Source: a virus. Taken from it: 64,000 bases of DNA. The position numbers were made by a program, and so were the translations under genes. Below, piece after piece: positions 24,573 to 30,915 of this stretch. The stretch is from the IMG/VR virus record IMGVR_UViG_3300031920_000103, positions 1 through 64,000 of that record; one strand, given 5' to 3'. Each line of letters starts with the position of its first letter. The stretch's first letter is position 1. The notes below the pieces were generated by a model that was given only the letters and a program-made list of their open reading frames with translations, was not told where the DNA came from and did no database searches.

Positions 24573-26204
24573 TCAATCCCAAAGGTATTCGCCGCGCGCT
24601 ATGCGAAAGCGGAAGTTAGATAATTTCTCAGACGCTTCCGTTTTCGCGTTAGCAACCAATACACGATAGAGCCTGCCGGGGAAATGCTCGTCGACAATTT
24701 CCTCAACGGATCGGTCGGTTCCGAGTAGATCCCTACGCATTGCGAAATAGCGTTTTTTCAAATCGTTGAACGATACGCCGGGCATTAGTGTACCCGACGA
24801 GTACGACGTAACGCATCCGCGAAATAGTGCGCGCCATTTGGTGATCCGCGTTTCGTCAAACACCCACGCGGTCTTTGCTGCGTAGCTCCCCGCGTGTTCG
24901 TAGTAATTATCTACGGACCACGCCACCCATAGCGCCGGTTGCAAGTCATGCTCGATCATCAAACTAGCGCCGCGTGCGAGTATTTCGTAAATGCTCAGCT
25001 TGGCTTTCTTCGGCTTGCACTTTGCCGGCTTGCGCGGTTTTTTGATCGGGTCGTCTGGATTTTTTAACTTGGCTTTGTCGTACGCCGCTAAGTCTTTTTC
25101 CCAAGCCTTGAGTTTCTTCGCGGTGTCCTTCTCGGCCGTTACGATCGACGCGGCTTCCCGCTCTGCTAGCGTCTTGCTCGACTTGCGCGGTATCTTGTTG
25201 AACTGCCAGACGTAGCCCTCGCTCGGTTCTTTGGGCTCGGTCAGCGTGGCTAGCGGGTTCTCGATCTTCGCCTTGAGGTATGCCGCGTGCTTGCGCGCCC
25301 ACTCGCGGTGCGTGCGCTCGTATCGGTTGCGGTAGACGCCAAACATGATCGCGCGCAGTGTCTCGACCTGCTCGTGCTCGGGCAAGTTTTTGTCGAGTCG
25401 CGGCGGTGCGGGTATCTGCGCGGGACGAACAACGCTAGGACCGGGGAACGCGGGTATCATCGGATCAAACAAACGCTCGTCGTTGCGGTAACAAGTCGGC
25501 GCGTTCGTTGTTAGTTTAGATCCGATCGTTGAGTTGCTTGTATCGAGGTGAGTTGTAGTTGCGTCCTCAACTTCGATTTTTAAAAGAGAATTTTCGCCGT
25601 CTACGCACGGCGTGTCTTTTTCTTTAGAAAAAGAACTTACTGTATAAGCTAAAGGGGAACGTCTATGTAGTCCACTTTGATTCGGCCCCCTTATGTAGTC
25701 CACTTTGATTTCTGTTTTGGCAACCTTGGCCAGACTTTTTGCGCTCGGCTTGCGCCCCGCGCCCTCGCGTTTACCGCCTCGCGACTTGAGTTGATCGATA
25801 CGACTGTGCAGATCACCCGGTACCGCGATCATGTCGCCGCGATATGCACAGAGCATCATTGCGCCGTATATGCGTTTTTTGTGCAGGGCTTTTGCCGTGC
25901 CTTTGCTCGGCACCCACCTGATCGTCTCGACGAGTCCGCACGATCGTAGCCGCACGAGCGAGTGCTTTATTTGCTTCGCTGTGAGCTTTTCCCAACCACG
26001 GCAAGCCATGTCTTTTCGCGCGAGCGTTTGGTGCGTTACGTGCGAGAATCCCTGCTCATCCCGGCACACGCAAAGTTTTTTCCAGACGCGCCAAGCGGTG
26101 TCGCCTAGCTTCGCGATAAAGTCAGCCTCTTTGTAGAGGTACCGCCCGGCGACCCAACCCTTGACATAAACCCCGTGATTTTTGGGGTACGCGGTCGTCG
26201 TCAT
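24573..26204 (-). CDS. Replication-initiator-like protein with winged-helix domain (543 aa)
   Basis: Residues 30-100 form a winged helix (TAWRVWKKLCVCRDEQGF, QTLARKDM, SLVRLRSCGLVETIRW) like those of phage/plasmid replication initiators. GGKREGAGRKPS near residue 145 resembles an AT-hook. The middle is Lys-rich and probably disordered; the C-terminus is helical. The gene lies directly upstream of the helicase and carries two 19-bp direct repeats inside, as lambdoid O genes carry iterons. Initiator or helicase loader is my inference from fold and place. Confidence 0.55.
   Translation of the reverse strand: MTTTAYPKNHGVYVKGWVAGRYLYKEADFIAKLGDTAWRVWKKLCVCRDEQGFSHVTHQTLARKDMACRGWEKLTAKQIKHSLVRLRSCGLVETIRWVPSKGTAKALHKKRIYGAMMLCAYRGDMIAVPGDLHSRIDQLKSRGGKREGAGRKPSAKSLAKVAKTEIKVDYIRGPNQSGLHRRSPLAYTVSSFSKEKDTPCVDGENSLLKIEVEDATTTHLDTSNSTIGSKLTTNAPTCYRNDERLFDPMIPAFPGPSVVRPAQIPAPPRLDKNLPEHEQVETLRAIMFGVYRNRYERTHREWARKHAAYLKAKIENPLATLTEPKEPSEGYVWQFNKIPRKSSKTLAEREAASIVTAEKDTAKKLKAWEKDLAAYDKAKLKNPDDPIKKPRKPAKCKPKKAKLSIYEILARGASLMIEHDLQPALWVAWSVDNYYEHAGSYAAKTAWVFDETRITKWRALFRGCVTSYSSGTLMPGVSFNDLKKRYFAMRRDLLGTDRSVEEIVDEHFPGRLYRVLVANAKTEASEKLSNFRFRIARGEYLWD
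25595..25710. other. Candidate replication origin (iterons and hairpins inside the initiator-like gene)
   Basis: A 19-bp direct repeat, tatgtagtccactttgatt, occurs at 25664-25682 and 25692-25710, 28 bp apart. Immediately beside it are an AT-rich stretch, a hairpin tctttttc/gaaaaaga (25615-25634) and a GC hairpin cgccgt/acggcg (25595-25612). Repeats, AT-rich DNA and a position inside a winged-helix initiator-like gene match the lambdoid origin layout. Only two repeats are seen, so this remains a proposal. Confidence 0.45.
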
Positions 26205-26617
26205 ATTTGGGCCTCAAGTGTTGAGGGCATAGAAAAGCTCCGAAACTCTAGGGGTGAGGTGTTGTTAGGTGCTTGGCGTAACTGCGTTCAGTCGGATCCC
26301 ACGAGACAACCGAACACAGCCTGACAACAACACACCCCTACAATTTCGGAGCGGTAAAACTGGTCGTGATTTGATTTGTTTTTAACGTGGGTTCTTATAC
26401 AGCAACCCGCCCGAAACGCCAAGTTAGGACGGACTGACCTTCTAGCCCCATTCGTGGGGCGAGGTCAACCGCCTAGTTGTCCCGATCCGCATTTTTGTTT
26501 TCGGGGCAGATCCCGTCCTCGCCTTATCAGCACCCTGTGTGTAACTTTGTACACTTTTTCTGCGCATGTTGCGCGTAGAGCAAAGTTGTCGAGCTTGCGC
26601 CCCGTGTGTGCGCTACA
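26205..26617. other. Noncoding region, about 410 nt
   Basis: No plausible gene on either strand. Besides the long hairpin at 26237-26352 it holds a very stable hairpin with a TTCG loop (gccccattcgtggggc, 26445-26460) and a 16-bp operator-like palindrome (gtgta-n6-tacac, 26539-26554). It separates the leftward replication operon from the rightward gene at 26618, so promoters and regulators are expected here. No confident -35/-10 pair was found. Confidence 0.6.
26237..26352. ncRNA. Candidate structured RNA: long imperfect hairpin upstream of the initiator-like gene
   Basis: Arms at 26237-26269 and 26320-26352 pair over about 27 bp: gctccgaaa/tttcggagc, taggggt/accccta, gtgttgtt/aacaacac and agg/cct, separated by small internal loops and bulges. 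The internal-loop pattern is more typical of a folded RNA than of a simple terminator. It lies in a noncoding stretch just upstream of the leftward gene starting at 26204, so it could be a leader regulator, a noncoding RNA or an origin feature. Confidence 0.5.
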
Positions 26618-26854
26618 ATGCCTTTGCGCGGGGGAAAGCACAGAGTTGTCGTCGTGTCCCGCATTAGATATAGGTGCCCATTTTGTCAATGGTCGCAAGC
26701 CTTGCTTGTTTGTCCGCTAGACGACACCCATAGAACCGTCCTACCGATCACCCTGTGCGCGCATCTAGTGCGCGCGGATCGGTGTCTTGTCTGCGATTGC
26801 TACGGCGTTTACGGCAATTGGCCGCTGACGTACATGGCTCGTTTTTTCGAGTAG
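26618..26854 (+). CDS. Small Cys-rich protein (78 aa), rightward
   Basis: Not recognised. Contains YRCPFCQW and later CAH...CLVCDCYG, so a two-part zinc ribbon is likely. Its stop codon abuts the stop of the convergent leftward gene base to base, which supports a real gene. An alternative start is a GTG about 36 nt further on; no clear ribosome site is seen for either. Confidence 0.4.
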   Translation: MPLRGGKHRVVVVSRIRYRCPFCQWSQALLVCPLDDTHRTVLPITLCAHLVRADRCLVCDCYGVYGNWPLTYMARFFE

Positions 26855-27213
26855 CTAGTCGCCTCTTGGCAAAGTGTCGTCGAAATTCTCGTGCTGATCT
26901 CCGACAAGCTCAAAGTCTGTATCGATGCGCCCGGAACTCGCCGCCATGCGCAACGGGATATTGTTGCCAGGGCCTAGTTGATGCGCCAGCCAACCGACGC
27001 ACGGTTTCTCGCCGCCCTCGGTGTTGCTTTCGTGGCACGCCATCATGCGCAAACCTCGATTGCGCGACAACTGCGCGAGCACGTCACCACTGGCGATCGT
27101 GTCCGCTAGATTCGCGTGCTTGATTTCGCAATACCCGTTTGGGATATCGTACGGATCGGTGTCGACCTTCCACGGACAAGCACCGCACTAGCGTCGGTGT
27201 GTTTGCGGCTCAT
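26855..27213 (-). pseudogene. DUF6283-like gene broken by a frameshift
   Basis: The ATG at 27213 overlaps the upstream stop as ATGA and reads MSRKHTDA, but this frame ends after about 46 codons. From about 27184 the next frame reads CGACPWKVDTDPYDIPNGYC...MMACHESNTE...PCVGWLAHQ, which has the Cys/His layout of the phage DUF6283 family (CGxCPW, CH, CxGW). No start codon exists upstream in that frame. A one-base difference near the gctagtgcgg sequence would join the two. It may be a decayed gene, an error, or recoded. If only the later GTG (27082) is used the product is 75 aa and lacks the first cysteines. Confidence 0.6.
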
Positions 27214-27512
27214 GGTTTGTTCCCTCTGGCTACGAAAATTTCTATGCACGTCTCGCAAAGATCTTCGGGTAGCAGTGCGCTAATTATTTGGTCTCGCCGG
27301 CACGTGGCTAGAAAGTAACCCATCCCGCACAGCGTCGCGCCTTGCCTGCGATCTACCATGCGATCTACCATGCGATCCGTTTTCCTGCACAGATGCGGCC
27401 CCAATAGGTTTCGCCTCGCGCCGTTTGTGCGGACTACCGCAAAGTTGTGGATATGCGGCAACCCAAGTCGAACTAGGGTTTCGAGTGCTTTTAGGTCGTC
27501 GCTTAGGAACAT
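27210..27512 (-). CDS. Hypothetical protein (100 aa), leaderless
   Basis: Not recognised. The ATG lies six bases after the -10 box of its own promoter, so the mRNA should start at or next to the ATG. CETC near the C-terminus may bind metal. A 13-nt direct repeat (gatctaccatgcg) in the middle duplicates the residues RMVD. Confidence 0.65.
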   Translation of the reverse strand: MFLSDDLKALETLVRLGLPHIHNFAVVRTNGARRNLLGPHLCRKTDRMVDRMVDRRQGATLCGMGYFLATCRRDQIISALLPEDLCETCIEIFVARGNKP

Positions 27513-27518
27513 GATTTT

Positions 27519-27547
27519 ATCTTATCCGTGTAAAGTAAGTCAGTCAA
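27519..27547 (-). promoter_or_regulatory. Sigma70-type promoter for a leaderless gene
   Basis: -35 TTGACT (27542-27547), 17-bp spacer, -10 TAAGAT (27519-27524), then six bases to the ATG at 27512. Close to the bacterial consensus and very similar to the promoter at 28397-28426. Confidence 0.75.
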
Positions 27548-27549
27548 AA

Positions 27550-28167
27550 CTATTCTGATTTCATCCTCGCGATAATTGCTGCGGCGCACTCGTCGTTGTG
27601 TGCCGACTTTTGGAACCCCGGCGTGCTGCGAAAAGACGACGCCTCGCTGACACTCGGTGAGATTTTGCGGTAGGTCAGCACGCACCCCTCGTTGCCGTCT
27701 ATGACCGTCGCGCGCTCTTGTTGCCAACCATCGTCGACGGGCGTTGCCATCGCGTGCGCGGGCAAGTGGATGCCCTTAGCGGGCCGGTTAAATTGCCCCG
27801 CTGCGCTATCGATGATCATGCCGTTCGCGATCCCGACAACGTGCCCACTAAACCCGCCGTCGTCGTCGACACCGGGGCCAACACCGACTGACCAACCGCC
27901 TTGCTCGCACCATTCGTGCATCTCGCGTTCGCTAGGGTACCGCTGCACCGCTTCCATGCGCGCCCAAAATTCGGCGTTGAACCCGGTAAAGATCGCGGCG
28001 CATGGGAACACACGCACGCCAAACTCGGCCAACACGTCGACCGCAACACGCGTGCCGTTGATACAACAATCGGGGCGGAAGTGATCGAGCATGATTGCAT
28101 TCGCCGCGCTGACGTACTTTGCGATCGTACGCGCTGCGCCCCCGCGCTTTGGCTTGCGCTTACCCAT
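27550..28167 (-). CDS. Conserved hypothetical protein, possible Cys-peptidase/transglutaminase-like fold (205 aa)
   Basis: Segments CCINGTRVAVDVLAEFGVRV, GHVVGIANGMIIDSAAGQF and RPAKGIHLP give a Cys ... His ... Asp order like papain/transglutaminase-fold enzymes, and similar proteins occur in actinobacterial phages and hosts as far as I recall. The catalytic reading is inference only. The start overlaps the upstream gene by 8 nt. Confidence 0.6.
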   Translation of the reverse strand: MGKRKPKRGGAARTIAKYVSAANAIMLDHFRPDCCINGTRVAVDVLAEFGVRVFPCAAIFTGFNAEFWARMEAVQRYPSEREMHEWCEQGGWSVGVGPGVDDDGGFSGHVVGIANGMIIDSAAGQFNRPAKGIHLPAHAMATPVDDGWQQERATVIDGNEGCVLTYRKISPSVSEASSFRSTPGFQKSAHNDECAAAIIARMKSE

Positions 28168-28387
28168 TTGCAAGCTCGTGCATACGCGCGTACATGAGGT
28201 CGATCGCGGAGTCAGACGAATCGCGAACGTGTGACCAATCCCAAAGCAGATCGGGGTTTTTGGTTTTGCCGAACCCGTCCGCGTGGCTGCGAACTTCGAG
28301 CGACTGCGCGTTGGTGAGCGCGCCGTACTTGGCTCCGTTAAAGTGGAGCACTTCGTAAATTTCTGCGAATTTGGTTTGTGGTGTCAT
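28160..28387 (-). CDS. Hypothetical protein (75 aa), leaderless
   Basis: Not recognised. It is preceded by a promoter whose -10 box ends nine bases before the ATG, leaving almost no leader. It overlaps and is presumably co-transcribed with the gene at 27550-28167. Confidence 0.65.
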   Translation of the reverse strand: MTPQTKFAEIYEVLHFNGAKYGALTNAQSLEVRSHADGFGKTKNPDLLWDWSHVRDSSDSAIDLMYARMHELANG

Positions 28388-28396
28388 GCTGTGTTT

Positions 28397-28426
28397 ATCC
28401 TATCCCGATAAAGTGTGGTCAGTCAA
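28397..28426 (-). promoter_or_regulatory. Sigma70-type promoter for a near-leaderless gene
   Basis: -35 TTGACT (28421-28426), 18-bp spacer, -10 TAGGAT (28397-28402), nine bases to the ATG at 28387. The -35 and flanking gactga match the promoter at 27519-27547. Confidence 0.7.
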
Positions 28427-28756
28427 TTAGTAAAACGCTGACGCGTCGCGGGCTTGCGCGTACCCTTGATCGAACTCGGCGCATTCGCGATCGTACCCTG
28501 CGTCGAGTTCGTCTTGCGTAGGTTCGCCGTAGAGTGCGGTTAGCTCGTCGTCGTCTAGTTCTGCGACGCGCAACACCACAACGTCGGTGCCGTACTCGTT
28601 TGCCCAAGTCGTCGCGCTGCACACAGCGTCGTCGTGACCGCAGCACTCAAGCCAATAGTCGCGCACAAACTCGCCGTCGCGAACCTCGACCACGTGGGCG
28701 AGTTGACCGCTTACTGATACCACGCTGTCTAGCGTGTTTTGTTTTGCGTTGTTCAT
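28427..28756 (-). CDS. Hypothetical acidic protein (109 aa), leaderless
   Basis: Not recognised. Strongly acidic (ELDDDELTALYGEPTQDELD, CAEFDQGY), which is common for phage proteins that mimic DNA or bind host enzymes, but there is no direct evidence of that. ATG lies six bases after the -10 box of its own promoter. Confidence 0.65.
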   Translation of the reverse strand: MNNAKQNTLDSVVSVSGQLAHVVEVRDGEFVRDYWLECCGHDDAVCSATTWANEYGTDVVVLRVAELDDDELTALYGEPTQDELDAGYDRECAEFDQGYAQARDASAFY

Positions 28757-28762
28757 GCTTTT

Positions 28763-28791
28763 ATCTTATCCCTAGAAAGCTAGGAGGGCAA
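28763..28791 (-). promoter_or_regulatory. Sigma70-type promoter for a leaderless gene
   Basis: -35 TTGCCC (28786-28791), 17-bp spacer, -10 TAAGAT (28763-28768), six bases to the ATG at 28756. The -35 lies inside the terminator hairpin of the preceding transcript (28784-28807). Confidence 0.7.
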
Positions 28792-28807
28792 GACTTTTCT
28801 TGCCCTC
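28784..28807 (-). terminator. Terminator hairpin overlapping the next promoter
   Basis: Ten base pairs (gagggcaaga / tcttgccctc) with a 4-nt loop, just after the stop of the gene at 28818-29090. The following T tract is short, so termination may be partial. The 3' arm doubles as the -35 box of the next promoter. Confidence 0.6.
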
Positions 28808-28817
28808 GTGGTGATCC

Positions 28818-29090
28818 CTACAGCGAGTAGAGTTCACGGACTTTTGGGTGTAGTGCGTCGAGTGCTTTTTGGTTTACTGCGCAGCACTCGCCGTCTGACC
28901 ATCCGAGCCCTTTTTTCGTGAGGCTGCTAAGCACGCCGCCAAGGCGGTTTTCTTCGATCCCTGCGTCGCCTACGATGTACTCGACCCAAACAGGTTGGTC
29001 GATCCCGGCTTCGGGGGCAGAGTCGCGGCACTCGTTGGATAGGATTGCGACGATTACGAGTGTTTCGAGTGCGGTGATTGTGTTGTTCAT
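28818..29090 (-). CDS. Hypothetical protein (90 aa), leaderless
   Basis: Start set at ATG 29090, seven bases after a consensus -10 box. NTITALETLVIVAILSNECRD, then GIEENRLGGVLSSLTKKGLGW, looks like a small winged-helix fold (helix, turn, LGGVLSSLTKKGL recognition helix), as in many phage regulators. Role unknown. Confidence 0.65.
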   Translation of the reverse strand: MNNTITALETLVIVAILSNECRDSAPEAGIDQPVWVEYIVGDAGIEENRLGGVLSSLTKKGLGWSDGECCAVNQKALDALHPKVRELYSL

Positions 29091-29097
29091 GTTATCT

Positions 29098-29125
29098 ATT
29101 ATACGGATTATTCGTGAACTGTAAA
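29098..29125 (-). promoter_or_regulatory. Strong sigma70-type promoter for a leaderless gene
   Basis: -35 TTTACA (29120-29125), 16-bp spacer, perfect -10 TATAAT (29098-29103), seven bases to the ATG at 29090. About 40 bp around it are nearly the same as at 29987-30014, including the first codons (Met-Asn-Asn). Confidence 0.82.
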
Positions 29126-29192
29126 CCACCATTTGCATTTAAAATGGAAACCGTAGGGATCCCGTGGTGTTACCCGCGAGATCCCCCCGCCT

Positions 29193-29446
29193 CTAGCAGT
29201 GCTGCGCTATGAAGTGCTCGATCGGGCTGACCTCGACGACAACCGCAGCGGCTACCGCTGCGCGCCCTGCGTCGGATAGCGAAAGCCAGTAGTCGGTTTC
29301 GCGGTTGATTTCTTCGGGGCTCTCGTGGACAAGTCCGCGCGTGATTAGGCTAGCTAGTGCCGCCTCGCCGTGGTACCCGGTGACAACCCAACGCCGGGCC
29401 TTTCCGGGGGAGATCCCAGGTTCGGCTCGGGTGTGATCTACCGGGG
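29193..29446 (-). CDS. Start-less reading frame, possible -1 frameshift extension of the upstream gene
   Basis: About 80 codons that look coding (WVVTGYHGEAALASLITRGL, then YWLSLSDAGRAAVAAAVVVE, typical of a small winged-helix protein) but with no ATG, GTG or TTG. The frame is -1 relative to the gene ending at 29438 and begins at its run of six C (29443-29448), directly before that gene's TAG. A -1 slip, or a missing C, would fuse the two into about 175 aa. It fills what would otherwise be a 350-nt gap. Confidence 0.5.
29420..29439. repeat. 20-nt direct repeat, copy 1
   Basis: gttcggctcgggtgtgatct is identical to 44379-44398. In both places it lies immediately after the stop codon of a leftward gene and before an ORF with a weak or absent start codon. 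Confidence 0.85.
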
Positions 29447-29722
29447 GGTATCGGGCGAGATCTCGTCGAAATCGTCGTTGTCGCGCAAATTGCGGTAAAA
29501 AACGCGGGCCTCTGCGGTGCTTTTGACGTAGCGCACGTCAGGGGGCTCGCCGTCAGCTTCCCACCAAATTTCTACCTTATCGCCGGGGATCGGGCGGAAG
29601 TGCACAATGTCTGTATCGTGCGGGTTGCGCAACCTGTGGGCGTTTACGAGCTTTGCGAGTCTCGCGTTGATCTCTGCGCAGTAGCGGGCTAGCTCTCGTC
29701 GGTCTGATTCGGCTCGTGTCAT
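29438..29722 (-). CDS. Hypothetical protein (94 aa)
   Basis: Start set at ATG 29722 with AAAGGTG upstream. Not recognised; IVHFRPIPGDKVEIWWEADG looks like a small beta domain. It is the second gene of the transcript starting at the 29987-30014 promoter. See the downstream start-less frame at 29193-29446, which may extend it. Confidence 0.65.
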   Translation of the reverse strand: MTRAESDRRELARYCAEINARLAKLVNAHRLRNPHDTDIVHFRPIPGDKVEIWWEADGEPPDVRYVKSTAEARVFYRNLRDNDDFDEISPDTPR

Positions 29723-29733
29723 GGTGCACCTTT

Positions 29734-29979
29734 CTAGCGTGTGTAGGTGAATGCCCAGCCGGGGCCAGACGTAGGGTTTTGGGTTGCCGCGACCGCTTCC
29801 GCTGCGGGTACGTCGGCCCATGCCGGGGCACAAGCGGCGTGCGCTAGCTCGATGTAGTCAAGGTCGCCCTCGAAATCGTAAACAAAGTTGTCTCCGAGCG
29901 CGTCGCCCTCAAAGAGCATTTTCTCGCAGATTGCACAGAGGCAAATCGACTTGGCTGCGGTTGCGGTGTTGTTGTTCAT
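29734..29979 (-). CDS. Small CxxC protein (81 aa), leaderless
   Basis: Start set at ATG 29979, seven bases after a TATAAT box. The N-terminus has ICLCAICEKMLFEGD, probably a metal site; the rest is acidic and unknown. Confidence 0.65.
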   Translation of the reverse strand: MNNNTATAAKSICLCAICEKMLFEGDALGDNFVYDFEGDLDYIELAHAACAPAWADVPAAEAVAATQNPTSGPGWAFTYTR

Positions 29980-29986
29980 GGTTTCT

Positions 29987-30014
29987 ATTATAACCATTAT
30001 TCGCAGACTGTAAA
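29987..30014 (-). promoter_or_regulatory. Strong sigma70-type promoter for a leaderless gene
   Basis: -35 TTTACA (30009-30014), 16-bp spacer, perfect -10 TATAAT (29987-29992), seven bases to the ATG at 29979. Near-duplicate of the promoter at 29098-29125. Confidence 0.82.
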
Positions 30015-30192
30015 CCCCTAAAGCGAGAAAGTTTGCAGGGGGGATCTACCCTTGGGGCTGCGGTGCGGCTCTCGCCGTGCTCAAGACCGCGCCCCCGATA
30101 CTGTGGGGCCTCAACTGGTGCCCCCTCGGTGGTTGTGTTCGTGTTCGCCTTCCATGCTTACTAGACGCGCAAGGGACACAAGATCTGACAAC
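30015..30192. other. Intergenic region with no assigned gene
   Basis: About 180 nt between the promoter at 29987-30014 and the stop at 30193. The only minus-strand reading with an ATG is a 14-codon His-rich peptide, which I do not call. No clear terminator. Confidence 0.4.
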
Positions 30193-30405
30193 CTAACCGC
30201 TTTTTGCGATCGCCTCTTCCGCGAGGCGTTTGCAGCGGTTGCCGCAATGCGTTTTTAGCGTGTCGCGTACTTCGAGATCGCCGCAATGCTGACACCACGT
30301 TTTCGACCCGAAAATAGAGTGTCGCACTAAATGATCTTTGTGCATTTCGCAACGACGCCCACGCTCGTTTACGTGCGCGCACCGGGTGGACTGCTCGCCC
30401 CTCAT
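30193..30405 (-). CDS. Small Cys/His-rich zinc protein (70 aa)
   Basis: ATG overlaps the HNH stop as ATGA. Two clusters, CAHVNERGRRCEMH and CQHCGDLEVRDTLKTHCGNRC, should bind two zinc ions. Not recognised beyond that. Coupled to the homing endonuclease upstream. Confidence 0.6.
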   Translation of the reverse strand: MRGEQSTRCAHVNERGRRCEMHKDHLVRHSIFGSKTWCQHCGDLEVRDTLKTHCGNRCKRLAEEAIAKSG

Positions 30406-30872
30406 GCCCAATGTTCCCCGCGCACGATGCGCCCGATCTGTGTCCGCGAAATACCGTGTCTGCGTGCTAGGTCGATCTGACGAACGGATCCGCGTTTGTA
30501 CTCGCGGCAAATTTTATTCGCTGTGCGCTTTGTTATCCGAGCGTTTCCGTTTTTCTCGCCGCCGTGCTCGCCGCCGTGCTCGCCTGTGTACCCTCTACCC
30601 TTTGCGTGCATGTCGTGATTATTGTCTAGGGTCGTGCCCGCCTTTAGGTGCGATGGTCTAACGCAATGCCGCACGTCGCACTTGTGCATCACGACGCGCC
30701 CTTTTGGTATGCGGCCTTTGTGATTTGCGTATGAGTATCGGTGCGCGTATTGGTGCCCCTCCCATCTGAATTGCGCGTACCCATTTGGCATTAGTCGCCC
30801 GGTCCAAAGCCAGCAACCGCCTTTTGCTTTTTTGTTCACCTTTGCCAAAAAAGCTCTGTACGATTTTCTCAT
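30402..30872 (-). CDS. Free-standing HNH homing endonuclease
   Basis: AFLAKVNKKAKGGCWLWTG, then GRVVMHKCDVRHCVRPSHLKAGT is the HNH_3-type core (HKC...CVRPSHL), and the C-terminus ITKRTANKICREYKRGSVRQ with IDLARRHGIS is a helix-turn-helix. A GEHGGEHGGEKNG linker shows a short internal duplication. The start is uncertain: an ATG 24 codons earlier would overlap the helicase gene. Related in sequence to the endonuclease at 5451-6131 but with a single HNH unit. Confidence 0.85.
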   Translation of the reverse strand: MRKSYRAFLAKVNKKAKGGCWLWTGRLMPNGYAQFRWEGHQYAHRYSYANHKGRIPKGRVVMHKCDVRHCVRPSHLKAGTTLDNNHDMHAKGRGYTGEHGGEHGGEKNGNARITKRTANKICREYKRGSVRQIDLARRHGISRTQIGRIVRGEHWA

Positions 30873-30915
30873 GCCGAATTGTTGATCACCCGCACGAGGC
30901 AGTCTAGTAAAACAC

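Noticed and set aside
26376-26720. A 114-codon plus-strand frame across the noncoding region
   Set aside because: It runs through the TTCG hairpin, lacks a ribosome site and any motif, and conflicts with the better frame at 26618-26854.
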